From: Elusimicrobiales bacterium
GTDB taxonomy: Bacteria > Elusimicrobiota > Elusimicrobia > Elusimicrobiales > UBA9959
Reading direction: 5' to 3'
Length of the DNA: 64,000 bases
Assembly: GCA_028688015.1 (NCBI GenBank)
Contig: JAQTZB010000007.1
Coordinates: 1 to 64,000 of the forward strand
The first letter of the stretch is position 1, and every line of letters starts with the position of its first letter. The notes under the pieces are model-generated. The model had not been told where the DNA came from. It saw only the letters and a list, made by a program, of their open reading frames with translations, and did no database searches. Both the position numbers and the translations under genes were made by a program. Below, one piece after another: positions 17,460 to 25,728 of this stretch.

Positions 17460-17481
17460 CGCACCTTTACCGGAGGCTTAA

Positions 17482-18921
17482 ATGAAGAAAACCGCAAAGA
17501 AACCCGCCAAAGTGTCCAACCTGGCCAGCGTAGTCAAGAACGGCTACGAGAAGGCCTCCCCCGCCGACCTCAAGCATACCGAGGAATACTGCGCGGCCTA
17601 TATGGATTTCATCGGCAAAGCCAAGACCGAGCGCGAAGCCCACGACGAGGCGGTCCTCCTCCTCCAGGCCGCCGGCTTCACCGACATGGCGCAGCACGAA
17701 AAGACCGGCACCCGCCTGAACCCCGGAGACAAGGTCTACCGCTCCAGCGAGGGCAAGACCCTGCTGGCGGTCGTGGTCGGTAAAAAGCCGCTGGAGGCGG
17801 GCATGCACATCGTCGGCGGCCACACCGACGCCCCCCGCATCGACCTCAAACAGAACCCCCTCTACGAGAATTCCGGCATCGCTCTCCTGGACACCCATTA
17901 CTACGGCGGCATCCGCAAGTACCAGTGGGTCACCGAGCCCCTGGCGCTGCACGGCGTGTTCGTCAAGCCGGACGGTAAAAAGATCAAGGTCAGCATAGGC
18001 GAGGACCCGTCCGAGCCGGTGTTCTGCATCACCGACCTGCTGCCTCATATCGCCATCGAGCAGAACCAGAAGCCGCTGGGCCAGGCCATCCCCGGCGAGG
18101 GACTGGACGTGGTCTTCGGCTCCATCCCCACCTCCGAGAAGGACCGCAAAGAGAAGGTCAAGCACCACGTGCTCTCGCTGCTCCACAAGAAATACGGCGT
18201 GACGGAGGACGACTTCCAGTCGGCGGAGCTGGAGCTGGTCCCGGCCGGCAAGCCGCGCTCCGCGGGGCTCGACAGCTCCATGATCCTGGCCTACGGCCAC
18301 GACGACCGCATCTGCGCCTACGCCGGCCTCAAGGCCCTGATAGACCTCAAGACCGTCCCCGAGCACACCTCCTGCGTCCTGCTCTGCGACAAGGAAGAGA
18401 TCGGCTCGGTAGGCTCCACCGGCATGGAGTCGGACCTGTTCGAGCACGCCGCCGCCGAGCTGCTTAACCTCACCACGGACTCCTACAGCGAGCTGACGCT
18501 CAAGCGCGCCCTCAGGAACTCCTGGATGCTGTCAGCGGACGTCAACGCGCTGTTCGACCCGATGTTCCCGACCTACTTCGAGAAGCGCAACGCCGCGCAG
18601 CTCAACCACGGCGTCTGCGTCACCAAGTTCACCGGCGCGGGCGGCAAAGGCGGCTCCTCCGACGCCAGCGCCGAGTTCCTGGCGCACATCCGCCGCATCT
18701 TCGATAAGAACGGCGTCATCTGGCAGACCGGCGAGCTGGGCAAGGTGGACCAGGGCGGCGGCGGCACCATCGCCAAATTCATGGCCCGCCACGGCATGAT
18801 GGTCGTGGACTGCGGCGCGGGCCTGTTCTCCATGCACGCCCCGATGGAGCTGGCCGGCAAGCTCGACACTTACATGACCTACAAGGGCTACCTGGCCTTC
18901 CTGAAGGACGGCCGGAAATAA
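17482..18921 (+). CDS. apeB: M18 family aminopeptidase (aspartyl aminopeptidase type)
   Basis: The 479-residue cytosolic zinc peptidase has HIVGGHTDAPRIDLKQNPLYE (metal-binding His and the following Asp), CDKEEIGSVGSTGMES (catalytic Glu and metal Glu) and a late histidine in LFSMHAPMEL. M18 enzymes form dodecamers and remove N-terminal acidic residues. The length fits the family. GGAGG at 17472-17476 supports the start. It is followed after a few bases by a terminator and then by an asparaginase-like gene, consistent with amino-acid salvage. Confidence 0.92.
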   Translation: MKKTAKKPAKVSNLASVVKNGYEKASPADLKHTEEYCAAYMDFIGKAKTEREAHDEAVLLLQAAGFTDMAQHEKTGTRLNPGDKVYRSSEGKTLLAVVVGKKPLEAGMHIVGGHTDAPRIDLKQNPLYENSGIALLDTHYYGGIRKYQWVTEPLALHGVFVKPDGKKIKVSIGEDPSEPVFCITDLLPHIAIEQNQKPLGQAIPGEGLDVVFGSIPTSEKDRKEKVKHHVLSLLHKKYGVTEDDFQSAELELVPAGKPRSAGLDSSMILAYGHDDRICAYAGLKALIDLKTVPEHTSCVLLCDKEEIGSVGSTGMESDLFEHAAAELLNLTTDSYSELTLKRALRNSWMLSADVNALFDPMFPTYFEKRNAAQLNHGVCVTKFTGAGGKGGSSDASAEFLAHIRRIFDKNGVIWQTGELGKVDQGGGGTIAKFMARHGMMVVDCGAGLFSMHAPMELAGKLDTYMTYKGYLAFLKDGRK

Positions 18922-18932
18922 CCCCGGCGGGG

Positions 18933-18959
18933 AACCGGGGCCGCGGGGCCCCGGTTTTT
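18933..18959 (+). terminator. Intrinsic terminator after the M18 gene
   Basis: The stem AACCGGGGCC / GGCCCCGGTT with a GCGG loop is followed by a short T-run. It ends only 7 bases before the next ATG, so it may attenuate rather than isolate the asparaginase gene. Confidence 0.75.
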
Positions 18960-18965
18960 AATTCT

Positions 18966-19454
18966 ATGACCATAAAATTATTCATCACCGGCGGCACCTT
19001 CGACAAGGAATACAACGAGCTCAACGGTTCGCTGTTCTTCCGCAAGACCCACCTCTACGAGATGCTCAAGCTCGGCCGCTCGCGCGTACCGGTTAAAGTC
19101 AAGACGCTGATGATGATAGACAGCCTCTTCATGACCGCGGCCCACCGCCGCCGGATCTTAAAGGAATGCCTGGCCTCAAAGGAGAAGCACCTCGTGGTCA
19201 CGCACGGCACCGATACCATGCCGGAAACCGCCCGCCTGCTGGGCCAGGGTGTAAAGGACAAGACCGTAGTGCTGACGGGAGCGATGGTGCCTTATAAGTT
19301 CGGTTCCTCCGACGGGATGTTCAACCTGGGCTCCGCCCTTTCTTTCGCGCAGACCCTGCCGCCCGGAGTCTATATAGCGATGAACGGCCGCTACTTCAAC
19401 TGGTACAACGTGCGCAAGAACAAACAAAAAGGCGAGTTTGAAGAAGCCGAATAG
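18966..19454 (+). CDS. Short asparaginase-domain protein
   Basis: The 162-residue protein corresponds only to the N-terminal domain of type I/II L-asparaginases. It has TGGTFDK (nucleophile-position Thr11) and HGTDTM (Thr82, Asp83), plus the LTGAMVPYKFGSSDGMFNL segment. Classical enzymes are about 330 residues and complete the active site across a dimer with the C-terminal domain. Short single-domain homologues are a recognised but poorly characterised family, so this is not necessarily a truncation. The stop is followed directly by a terminator, and no downstream remnant is seen. Substrate is uncertain. Confidence 0.82.
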   Translation: MTIKLFITGGTFDKEYNELNGSLFFRKTHLYEMLKLGRSRVPVKVKTLMMIDSLFMTAAHRRRILKECLASKEKHLVVTHGTDTMPETARLLGQGVKDKTVVLTGAMVPYKFGSSDGMFNLGSALSFAQTLPPGVYIAMNGRYFNWYNVRKNKQKGEFEEAE

Positions 19455-19462
19455 GCGCAAAT

Positions 19463-19491
19463 AAAAAACCCCGGGAGCCCGGGGTTTTTTT
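19463..19491. terminator. Bidirectional intrinsic terminator
   Basis: AACCCCGGG-AG-CCCGGGGTT is flanked by A and T tracts, between the convergent asparaginase and ApbE genes. Confidence 0.9.
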
Positions 19492-19504
19492 GCGCACTGC
19501 GGCG

Positions 19505-20515
19505 TCAGAACAGCCGTTTTGTCTTTTCCCAGCGGGCCCCGCTGCCCTCGTTCGCCAGCACCGTCTCGTGCCCCGCCCCGTCTATCCAGACGGCTGCCGT
19601 TCCCTTCATCTTGGAGAGCATCGCGAAGGCCTTGTCCTGCCCCATCACGGCCAGCACGGCCGAGGCCAGGAAGTTCTCGCTCTCCAGCTTCGGGAAATAG
19701 ACCACCAGGCTGGAGAAGTTCTCCAGCGGGTAGCCGGTCTTGAGGTCCAGGATGTGGGAGTAGAGCTTGCCCTCTATCTGCACGAAATGCTCGCGCCCCG
19801 ACGAGGACATCACCACGCCGTCCTCGAACTTGAGCCGGCCGAAGGCCTTGTCCTCGTTGAACGGGTCCTTCACTTCGTATTCCCAGGCGCCCTTGCCGTA
19901 CGCCAGCATGTTGCTCCCCAGCCACAGCTCCACCTTGTACGGGGGCGCGGTCTCGCGCAGCATCCTGGCCGCGCGCACGAAGCAGTAGCCGCGCAGCACG
20001 CCGCCCATGTTGATCTGCACCGGGCGGCTGAAGCGCACCATCCGGCGCGCGGCGTCCACCTGGATGTAATTCGAGCCCATGTTCGCCAGCGCGCGGGTGA
20101 TCTCCTCCCTAGCCGGCATCTTTTTAGTGGAAGCCGCGTCCTTCCAGATGGGCCACAGCGGGGCGAAGGTGATGTCAAAGGCTCCGCCGGTCAGGCGGTA
20201 ATAGTCGAGGGACAGCGAGAGCAGCGTCATGAACTCGTCGTCCACCTTGACCCACTCCCCGTAGGCCTTCTTGTTCACTACCGCAGTGAGGCTGTACGCG
20301 TCGCTGAAACTGAACTCTCCGGAAATGCGGTTCCATTCGGCGAAAATGGCGTCGGCTAGGGCCTTGCCCTCCGCCTCGCCCGCGCCGTAGACCTTGACCT
20401 GCGCGGGCACGTTCATGATGAAGGCGGACTGCTTGTAAGCGCCGTTGTCCCTCTCGCCGCAGGCGGCGAAGAGCCCGGCGGCCGCGATTAAAAATAGAAA
20501 GGCTGTTCTCTTCAC
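19505..20515 (-). CDS. apbE: ApbE-like FAD:protein FMN transferase lipoprotein
   Basis: The 336-residue protein starts at a GTG with AGGGGG six bases upstream; in-frame ATGs further out (20539, 20569) lack a ribosome site. A lipobox LFAAC places it as a lipoprotein. ApbE motifs are visible: GGAFDITFAPL, INMGGVLRGYCFVRAARML and the Mg/FAD region HILDLKTGYPLENFSS. ApbE covalently attaches FMN to threonine residues of exported proteins such as Rnf or Nqr subunits. No substrate with a flavinylation motif is visible nearby. The NMGG in place of the usual DLGG suggests some divergence. Confidence 0.86.
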   Translation of the reverse strand: MKRTAFLFLIAAAGLFAACGERDNGAYKQSAFIMNVPAQVKVYGAGEAEGKALADAIFAEWNRISGEFSFSDAYSLTAVVNKKAYGEWVKVDDEFMTLLSLSLDYYRLTGGAFDITFAPLWPIWKDAASTKKMPAREEITRALANMGSNYIQVDAARRMVRFSRPVQINMGGVLRGYCFVRAARMLRETAPPYKVELWLGSNMLAYGKGAWEYEVKDPFNEDKAFGRLKFEDGVVMSSSGREHFVQIEGKLYSHILDLKTGYPLENFSSLVVYFPKLESENFLASAVLAVMGQDKAFAMLSKMKGTAAVWIDGAGHETVLANEGSGARWEKTKRLF

Positions 20516-20578
20516 TGGGTTCCCCCTGTCAGTCTGCATTAAGTTACATCTTTTTTTAAGCGGCTTCAATAGTGTGGC

Positions 20579-20609
20579 TATAATCTTCGCATTTTTAGTA
20601 TCCTAAAAA
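20579..20609 (+). promoter_or_regulatory. Promoter and inverted repeat before the CsgG/VWA gene
   Basis: A -10 TATAAT lies at 20579-20584. Eight bases on is a perfect 7-bp inverted repeat TTTTTAG-TATC-CTAAAAA (20592-20609), at or just after the expected start of transcription. It could be an operator or leader hairpin. Confidence 0.45.
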
Positions 20610-20628
20610 GCAGTTACCGGAGGATTTC

Positions 20629-22212
20629 ATGAAAAACTTTATATTCTCATTAACCCTGCTCTGCGCTTTCGCCGGCGCGGCCGGCGCGCAGTCGCTGGAC
20701 AAGCTCGCGGACAAGCTGTCAGCCGGCCTCAAGGACCGCCCGGCCATCAAGCTGGCCGTGCTGGAATTCCCCTACGCCGGCGGCAAGGTCTCCGAAGGGC
20801 CGGTGGTGGTCCAGGAGCGCCTCATCACGGCGCTGGCCCAGAACAAGAAAATCACCTTGATAGAACGCGGTCTGCTTAAAAAAGTCATGGAAGAACTGAA
20901 CCTGCAGTCCTCCGGGGCCATGGACGAGGCCACGGTAAAGAAGCTGGGCAAAATGCTCGGCGCCGACGCTATCGTCACCGGCACCCTTAACGACCTCAAA
21001 GAGAGCAAGACCGAGATAAACGCCCGCGTGGTAGAGACCGACACCGCCAAGATCCTCGCCGCGGCCTCGCTGCCGGTCAAAAAGACCTGGAAAGATACCG
21101 CCGCGGGCACGGGAACCGGTACCGGAACCGCGGTAACCCCGGTAGATTTTGGTTCCAAACCGCTGGTCCAGGTGGCCGTGCTGCTCGACACCTCCGGCTC
21201 AATGGACGGCCTCATCAACCAGGCCCGCACGCAGCTCTGGAAGATAGTCAACGAGCTGGTTTCATCAGAGAAGAGCGGCTCCCGGCCGGTCATAGAGGTA
21301 GCCCTCTACGAGTACGGCAACTCCGGCCTGGCCCCCCAGACCGGCTGGATGCGCCAGGTCATGCCCTTCACCACCGACCTGGACGCCGTGGCGAAGGAAC
21401 TGTTCTCACTGCGCACCAACGGCGGCGATGAATTCTGCGGGCAAGCCATCAAGACCGCCGTTGACGACCTCAAATGGAGCCCCAAGTCCGACGTCTACAA
21501 AGCCATCTTCATCGCCGGGAACGAACCGTTCACGCAGGGCCCGGTTCCTTTCCAGGACGCCATCGCCAAGGCCAAAGCCAAGAACATCTTTGTCAACACC
21601 ATCTACTGCGGCGCCCGGCAGCAGGGCCTGGCCGAACAGTGGAAGGCCGGCGCCGACCTGGCCGAAGGCGACTATACCAATATCGACCAGGGCGCCGTGG
21701 CCTACCAGATAGCGGCCCCGCAGGATGACAAGATAGCCCAGCTCAGCGCGCAGCTGAATAACACCTATGTGAGCTACGGCTCCTCAGGAGAGCTGAAGAT
21801 GGCCAACAAGGCGGCTTCCGAGGCCGTGGCGAGGGGCGCGGGCAAATCCGTCTACGCCGAGCGCGCGGCATTCCAGGCAGCGGCAGCCCCGGCGCAGGCG
21901 GCGGCCGAGGCAGACTGGGACGCCGTCTCGGCGCTGGAAAGCGGCAAGATGAAGAAAGAGGACATCAAGGCGGACCAGCTCCCCCCCGAGGTGCAGAAGT
22001 TAGACAAGGAAGCCCGGGAAAAGTACCTCGACGGGAAACTCGCCGAGCGCAAGAAGATCAAGGATGAGATCAACGCCCTGCAGGCCCAGCGCAAGGCCTA
22101 CATCGCCGCTGAGGAAAAGAAGCAGGCCTCCGGCGCCAACACGCTGGACAAGGCCATGATAGAGTCCATCCGGAGCCAGGCCACCAAGCGCGGCTACAAG
22201 TTCAGGAAGTGA
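20629..22212 (+). CDS. Exported CsgG/FlgO-like plus von Willebrand A domain protein
   Basis: The 527-residue protein has a signal peptide (MKNFIFSLTLLCAFAGAAGA). Residues about 40-155 form a CsgG/FlgO-type domain (KLAVLEFPYAGGK, LITALAQNKKITLIERGLL, LGADAIVTGTLNDL). A GT-repeat linker (about 162-172) leads to a VWA domain beginning at LLDTSGSM (MIDAS Asp187). The C-terminal 120 residues are Ala/Lys/Glu-rich and helical. VWA domains bind protein ligands through a metal, and FlgO-like domains occur in outer-membrane lipoproteins. GGAGG supports the start. It is coupled to a NagZ-like gene. Function is not known. Confidence 0.82.
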   Translation: MKNFIFSLTLLCAFAGAAGAQSLDKLADKLSAGLKDRPAIKLAVLEFPYAGGKVSEGPVVVQERLITALAQNKKITLIERGLLKKVMEELNLQSSGAMDEATVKKLGKMLGADAIVTGTLNDLKESKTEINARVVETDTAKILAAASLPVKKTWKDTAAGTGTGTGTAVTPVDFGSKPLVQVAVLLDTSGSMDGLINQARTQLWKIVNELVSSEKSGSRPVIEVALYEYGNSGLAPQTGWMRQVMPFTTDLDAVAKELFSLRTNGGDEFCGQAIKTAVDDLKWSPKSDVYKAIFIAGNEPFTQGPVPFQDAIAKAKAKNIFVNTIYCGARQQGLAEQWKAGADLAEGDYTNIDQGAVAYQIAAPQDDKIAQLSAQLNNTYVSYGSSGELKMANKAASEAVARGAGKSVYAERAAFQAAAAPAQAAAEADWDAVSALESGKMKKEDIKADQLPPEVQKLDKEAREKYLDGKLAERKKIKDEINALQAQRKAYIAAEEKKQASGANTLDKAMIESIRSQATKRGYKFRK

Positions 22213-23834
22213 GACCGTCTACGCGCCAGGCAGTACGGAAACGCGCCCGCTCAGCGGGCGTTTTCCTGTTGGCCGCCCTGGCGCTCTCCCCCGCCGCGGC
22301 CGAACCGACGCTGGAGGAGAAGGCGGGGCAGCTGCTGATAATCTCCGCCGGGGCGGACACCTCCGCCAGGGCCATAAAAGCCGCGCAGGCCGGGCTGGGC
22401 GGCGTGCAGCTGCAGTGGGGCTCCTATTCGCTGGAAGAGACGCGCCGCCTGACGGAGCGCCTCCAGGCGGCGGCCGCGCGGTCCGCCGAGAAGACCCCGC
22501 TCTTCATCGCAGTGGACTACGAGGGCGGCAGCGTCTACGTGCCGACCACGCTGGGCCTGCTGGAGCTGCCCACCAACATGATGCTGGGCGCCGCCGACGA
22601 CGAGAACGGCACCGCCACGCTGTTCTACCTGGCCGGCAAGGAGCTGCGCCGCGCCGGCATCAACATGGCCTTCGGCCCGGTACTGGACGTCAACACCAAC
22701 CCCAAGAACCCCATCATCGGCATCCGGTCGCTGGGTTCCGACCCGGTCAAAACCGCCCGCCTGGGCGCGGCTATCCTCAACGGCTTCAAGGCCTCCGGCG
22801 TGATAGCGGTGGCCAAGCACTTCCCGGGCCACGGCGCGGCCGAGAAAGATTCGCACAAGACCCTCCCCGAGATCTCCCTTTCCACGGCCGAGCTTCACGC
22901 CACCCACCTGCTGCCCTTCAGGACCGCCGCGGCCGCCGGAGTGCCGGCCATCATGACGGCCCACATCCGCTACCCGGCGCTGGACAAGGATAACCCGGCC
23001 ACCCTGTCGCGCGCGGTACTGGCCGGCCTGCTCAAGATGGAAATGGGCTACCGCGGCCTGGTCGTTACCGACAGCCTGGACATGCGGGCCATCACGCAGC
23101 GGCTGAGCGTGCCGCGTGCGGCGGCCGCCGCGCTGAAGGCCGGCGCGGACATCCTGCTGATAGGCACCGGGGACCCCCGCGCCGCGGCGCGGGAGATAGC
23201 GCGCCAGGTGCGCGCCGGGGAGATCAACGAGACCCGCCTGAACGACGCCTATTACCGCGTGCTGGAGGCCAAGCGCGCGGCGGGGCTCTACGGCCCGCCG
23301 GAGACGCCCTCCCCCTTCGACAAGGCCTACCTGGAGATAACCGGGAGCCTCTCGCGGCAGGCCGCCACGCTGGTGCGCGACACCGGCCTGATCCCGCTGC
23401 CGAAGGACAAGAGGATAGCGGTCATAATTTTCTCGCCGCAGCGCTTCGCCGGCAACGCGCTGAGCCTCTACAAGGTGCTGCGCGAGAGCGGCTACCAGGC
23501 CAGCCAGTACTTCTTCGATATCGGCGTCAGCAACGCCGAGCTCAGAAAGCTTACCGCGGCCGCGGCCGAGGCGGACGTGCTGGTGCTGGGGAGCTTCCAG
23601 TGGACCGGCGCGCAGAACGCCAGCCAGCGCGACGCCATCAATATCCTCGTCAATTACGGCAAGCCGGCGGTGCTGCTGAGCCTGATGAACCCCTACGACA
23701 TCGCGGCCTACCCCGGCGCTTCGGCCGTGCTGGCCCTCTACGGCATGACGGCCCCCTCCTTGGCCGCCGCCGGGGAGATACTGGCCGGCCAGTTGGCCCC
23801 CGCCGGCACGCTCCCCGTGGAACTGCCTAAATAG
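22209..23834 (+). CDS. Exported GH3 beta-N-acetylhexosaminidase-like (NagZ family)
   Basis: The 541-residue protein starts at a GTG that overlaps the previous stop (GTGA). A signal peptide (about residues 10-31) implies export, unlike cytosolic Proteobacterial NagZ. The GH3 barrel shows AVDYEGG, FGPVLDVNTNPKNPIIG, the NagZ marker KHFPGHGAAEKDSH with its catalytic Asp/His, and nucleophile Asp288 in VVTDSLDM. A C-terminal GH3_C-like domain (about 370-541) is present. It probably removes GlcNAc from muropeptides or other glycans outside the cytoplasm. Confidence 0.88.
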   Translation: MRPSTRQAVRKRARSAGVFLLAALALSPAAAEPTLEEKAGQLLIISAGADTSARAIKAAQAGLGGVQLQWGSYSLEETRRLTERLQAAAARSAEKTPLFIAVDYEGGSVYVPTTLGLLELPTNMMLGAADDENGTATLFYLAGKELRRAGINMAFGPVLDVNTNPKNPIIGIRSLGSDPVKTARLGAAILNGFKASGVIAVAKHFPGHGAAEKDSHKTLPEISLSTAELHATHLLPFRTAAAAGVPAIMTAHIRYPALDKDNPATLSRAVLAGLLKMEMGYRGLVVTDSLDMRAITQRLSVPRAAAAALKAGADILLIGTGDPRAAAREIARQVRAGEINETRLNDAYYRVLEAKRAAGLYGPPETPSPFDKAYLEITGSLSRQAATLVRDTGLIPLPKDKRIAVIIFSPQRFAGNALSLYKVLRESGYQASQYFFDIGVSNAELRKLTAAAAEADVLVLGSFQWTGAQNASQRDAINILVNYGKPAVLLSLMNPYDIAAYPGASAVLALYGMTAPSLAAAGEILAGQLAPAGTLPVELPK

Positions 23835-23838
23835 CTCC

Positions 23839-24354
23839 ATGAAACCCGTCAGGACTACCGTTATAGTCGTGGTCACGCTGGCGGCCGCGCTCTTCGTGCG
23901 GCGCTGGGTGGCGGCGCCCATAGTTATCGCGAGCGAGTCTATGGCCCCCACGCTGGCGCTGGGCCATCACCTGGTGCTGGACCGCGTCGTCTACCTGTTC
24001 CGCGAGCCGCGCCGCGGCGAGATAATTTCCTTCAAGTCCCCGGCAGGCGAGGCTCACGAATCGGTCAAGCGCGTGATCGCCGTGCCGGGCGATACCGTGG
24101 AGCTGCGCGAGAAGAAGGTGTACCTCAACGGCGAGCACCAGTACGAGCGCTACGCCGCCTATACCCGCCCCGACGAGCTCCTCGCCGGGGACAACCTGGG
24201 CCCGCTTACCGTCCCGGCGGGCCACCTATTCGTGCTGGGCGACAACCGGGATAACTCCCTGGATTCCGCCTCCTGGAAAGATCCGGCTACCGGCGCGCCC
24301 GTCTACTTTATCCCCCTCTCCTCCGTCACCGGCAAAGTCCGCGGCGCTTATTAA
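23839..24354 (+). CDS. lepB: Signal peptidase I
   Basis: The 171-residue S26A peptidase has one N-terminal membrane anchor, nucleophile Ser34 in SESMAPTL, general-base Lys77 in ESVKRVIAVPGD, and the box GDNRDNSLDS near residue 135. It removes Sec signal peptides on the outer face of the inner membrane. It is shorter than E. coli LepB and more like Gram-positive or accessory forms. It lies 4 bases after the GH3 gene and belongs to the CsgG/VWA operon. The many signal peptides nearby would be its substrates. Confidence 0.9.
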   Translation: MKPVRTTVIVVVTLAAALFVRRWVAAPIVIASESMAPTLALGHHLVLDRVVYLFREPRRGEIISFKSPAGEAHESVKRVIAVPGDTVELREKKVYLNGEHQYERYAAYTRPDELLAGDNLGPLTVPAGHLFVLGDNRDNSLDSASWKDPATGAPVYFIPLSSVTGKVRGAY

Positions 24355-24370
24355 GCCGGCGCATTATTTG

Positions 24371-24376
24371 TATAAT
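24371..24376 (+). promoter_or_regulatory. -10 element of the nucleoside transporter
   Basis: A perfect TATAAT lies 46 bases before the ATG. The hexamer 17 bases upstream (TTATTA) is a weak -35. The gene has a normal leader with AAGGAGA. Confidence 0.5.
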
Positions 24377-24422
24377 TTACTCCGGAAACGCGGCTGCAGC
24401 GCCCGAACTTTAAGGAGATAGC

Positions 24423-25667
24423 ATGTCACCAAAGATAATCGGTTTCTTCGGCGTCTTCGTCCTGCTTGGCATAGCCTGGGTGTTCAGCAAAAACAAGAAG
24501 GCGATCAACTATAAGACCGTGGCCGCCGGCCTGTTCCTGCAGATAACCTTCGCCGTCATCGTGTTGAAGCTGCCCTGGGGCAGGTACTTCTTCGCGACCA
24601 TGAACGACGTCATCGTGAAGCTGCTCTCGTTCTCCGACAAGGGCGCGGAATTCGTCTTCGGCTCGCTGGTCTCTAACCCGTCCATGGGCTTCATCTTCGC
24701 CGTGCGCGTGCTGCCCACCATCGTCTTCGTCTCCGCCCTGATGTCCGTGCTGTACTACCTCGGCATCATGCAGAAAGTCGTGCTGGTCTTCGCCAAGGTC
24801 ATGGCCAAGGTCATGGGCACTTCCGGCTCGGAATCCCTGTCCGCCAGCGCCAATATTTTCGTCGGCCAGACCGAGGCCCCGCTGGTGGTGCGGCCCTACG
24901 TGGCCAGCATGACGCAGTCGGAGCTGATGGCCATCATGACCGGCGGCATGGCCACCCTCTCCGGCGGCATCATGGCCGCCTACGTGGGGCTGCTGGTCGA
25001 GTCCATCCCGAATATCGCCGGGCACCTGCTGGCCGCGTCCATCATGGCCGCCCCGGCGGGCCTGGTGATGGCCAAGATCATAGTGCCGGAGACCGAGGAG
25101 TCCGAGACCAAGGGCGTGGTGAAGATGCAGTTGGAGGTCACAGACGCCAACGTGATAGACGCCGCGGCCAACGGCTCGACGGTGGGCATGCAGCTGGCCA
25201 TTAACGTCACCGCCTGCCTTATCGCCTTCATGGCCATCCTGGCAATGGCCAACTTCCTGCTGGGCTACGGTGCCGGCTTCGTCGGAGTCCAGGGCCTCAC
25301 CCTGGAGAAGGTCTTCGGCTGGATCTTCACGCCGCTCGCCTGGGTGATGGGCGTGCCGTCCAACGAGATGCAGCAGGTGGCCAGTTGGATGGGCCAGAAG
25401 ACCGTGCTCAACGAGTTCGTGGCCTATCTGAACATGTCCACCTTCCTCAAGGCCAACCCCGGCGTCATGAGCGACCGCTCCGTCGCCATGGCCTCCTACG
25501 CCCTGTGCGGCTTCGCCAACTTCCTGTCTATCGCCATCCAGATAGGCGGCATAGGCGCGATGGCCCCGGAGCGCCGCCACGACCTGGCCAAGCTTGGCCT
25601 CTACGCCCTGCTGGCCAGCTCGCTGGCGGGCTTCTTATCGGCAACCGTGGCGGGCATCCTTATCTAG
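24423..25667 (+). CDS. CNT-family nucleoside transporter (NupC-like)
   Basis: The 414-residue membrane protein matches concentrative nucleoside transporters: PSMGFIFAVRVLPTIVFVSALMSVLYY, SESLSASANIFVGQTEAPLVVRPYV, and the late VPSNEMQQVASWMGQKTVLNEFVAYL. The GQTEAP motif binds the ribose and the coupling ion. It imports nucleosides with Na+ or H+. AAGGAGA precedes the ATG. It is followed by a strong bidirectional terminator. The deoB-like gene at 8.4-9.65 kb could act on nucleosides brought in here. Confidence 0.93.
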   Translation: MSPKIIGFFGVFVLLGIAWVFSKNKKAINYKTVAAGLFLQITFAVIVLKLPWGRYFFATMNDVIVKLLSFSDKGAEFVFGSLVSNPSMGFIFAVRVLPTIVFVSALMSVLYYLGIMQKVVLVFAKVMAKVMGTSGSESLSASANIFVGQTEAPLVVRPYVASMTQSELMAIMTGGMATLSGGIMAAYVGLLVESIPNIAGHLLAASIMAAPAGLVMAKIIVPETEESETKGVVKMQLEVTDANVIDAAANGSTVGMQLAINVTACLIAFMAILAMANFLLGYGAGFVGVQGLTLEKVFGWIFTPLAWVMGVPSNEMQQVASWMGQKTVLNEFVAYLNMSTFLKANPGVMSDRSVAMASYALCGFANFLSIAIQIGGIGAMAPERRHDLAKLGLYALLASSLAGFLSATVAGILI

Positions 25668-25682
25668 GCGTTTTTTTGCCAA

Positions 25683-25715
25683 ATAAAAAAGGGCGGAAGG
25701 TTCCGCCCTTTTTTA
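25683..25715. terminator. Bidirectional intrinsic terminator
   Basis: GGGCGGA-AGGT-TCCGCCC is flanked by A6 and T6, between the convergent transporter and WD40 genes. Confidence 0.92.
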
Positions 25716-25728
25716 TCGCGCCGGCCGC

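Noticed and set aside
21105..21135. GT-rich codon repeat in the CsgG/VWA gene as a phase-variable tract
   Set aside because: The repeat encodes an in-frame Gly-Thr linker with mixed codons (ggc, gga, ggt), so slippage is unlikely.
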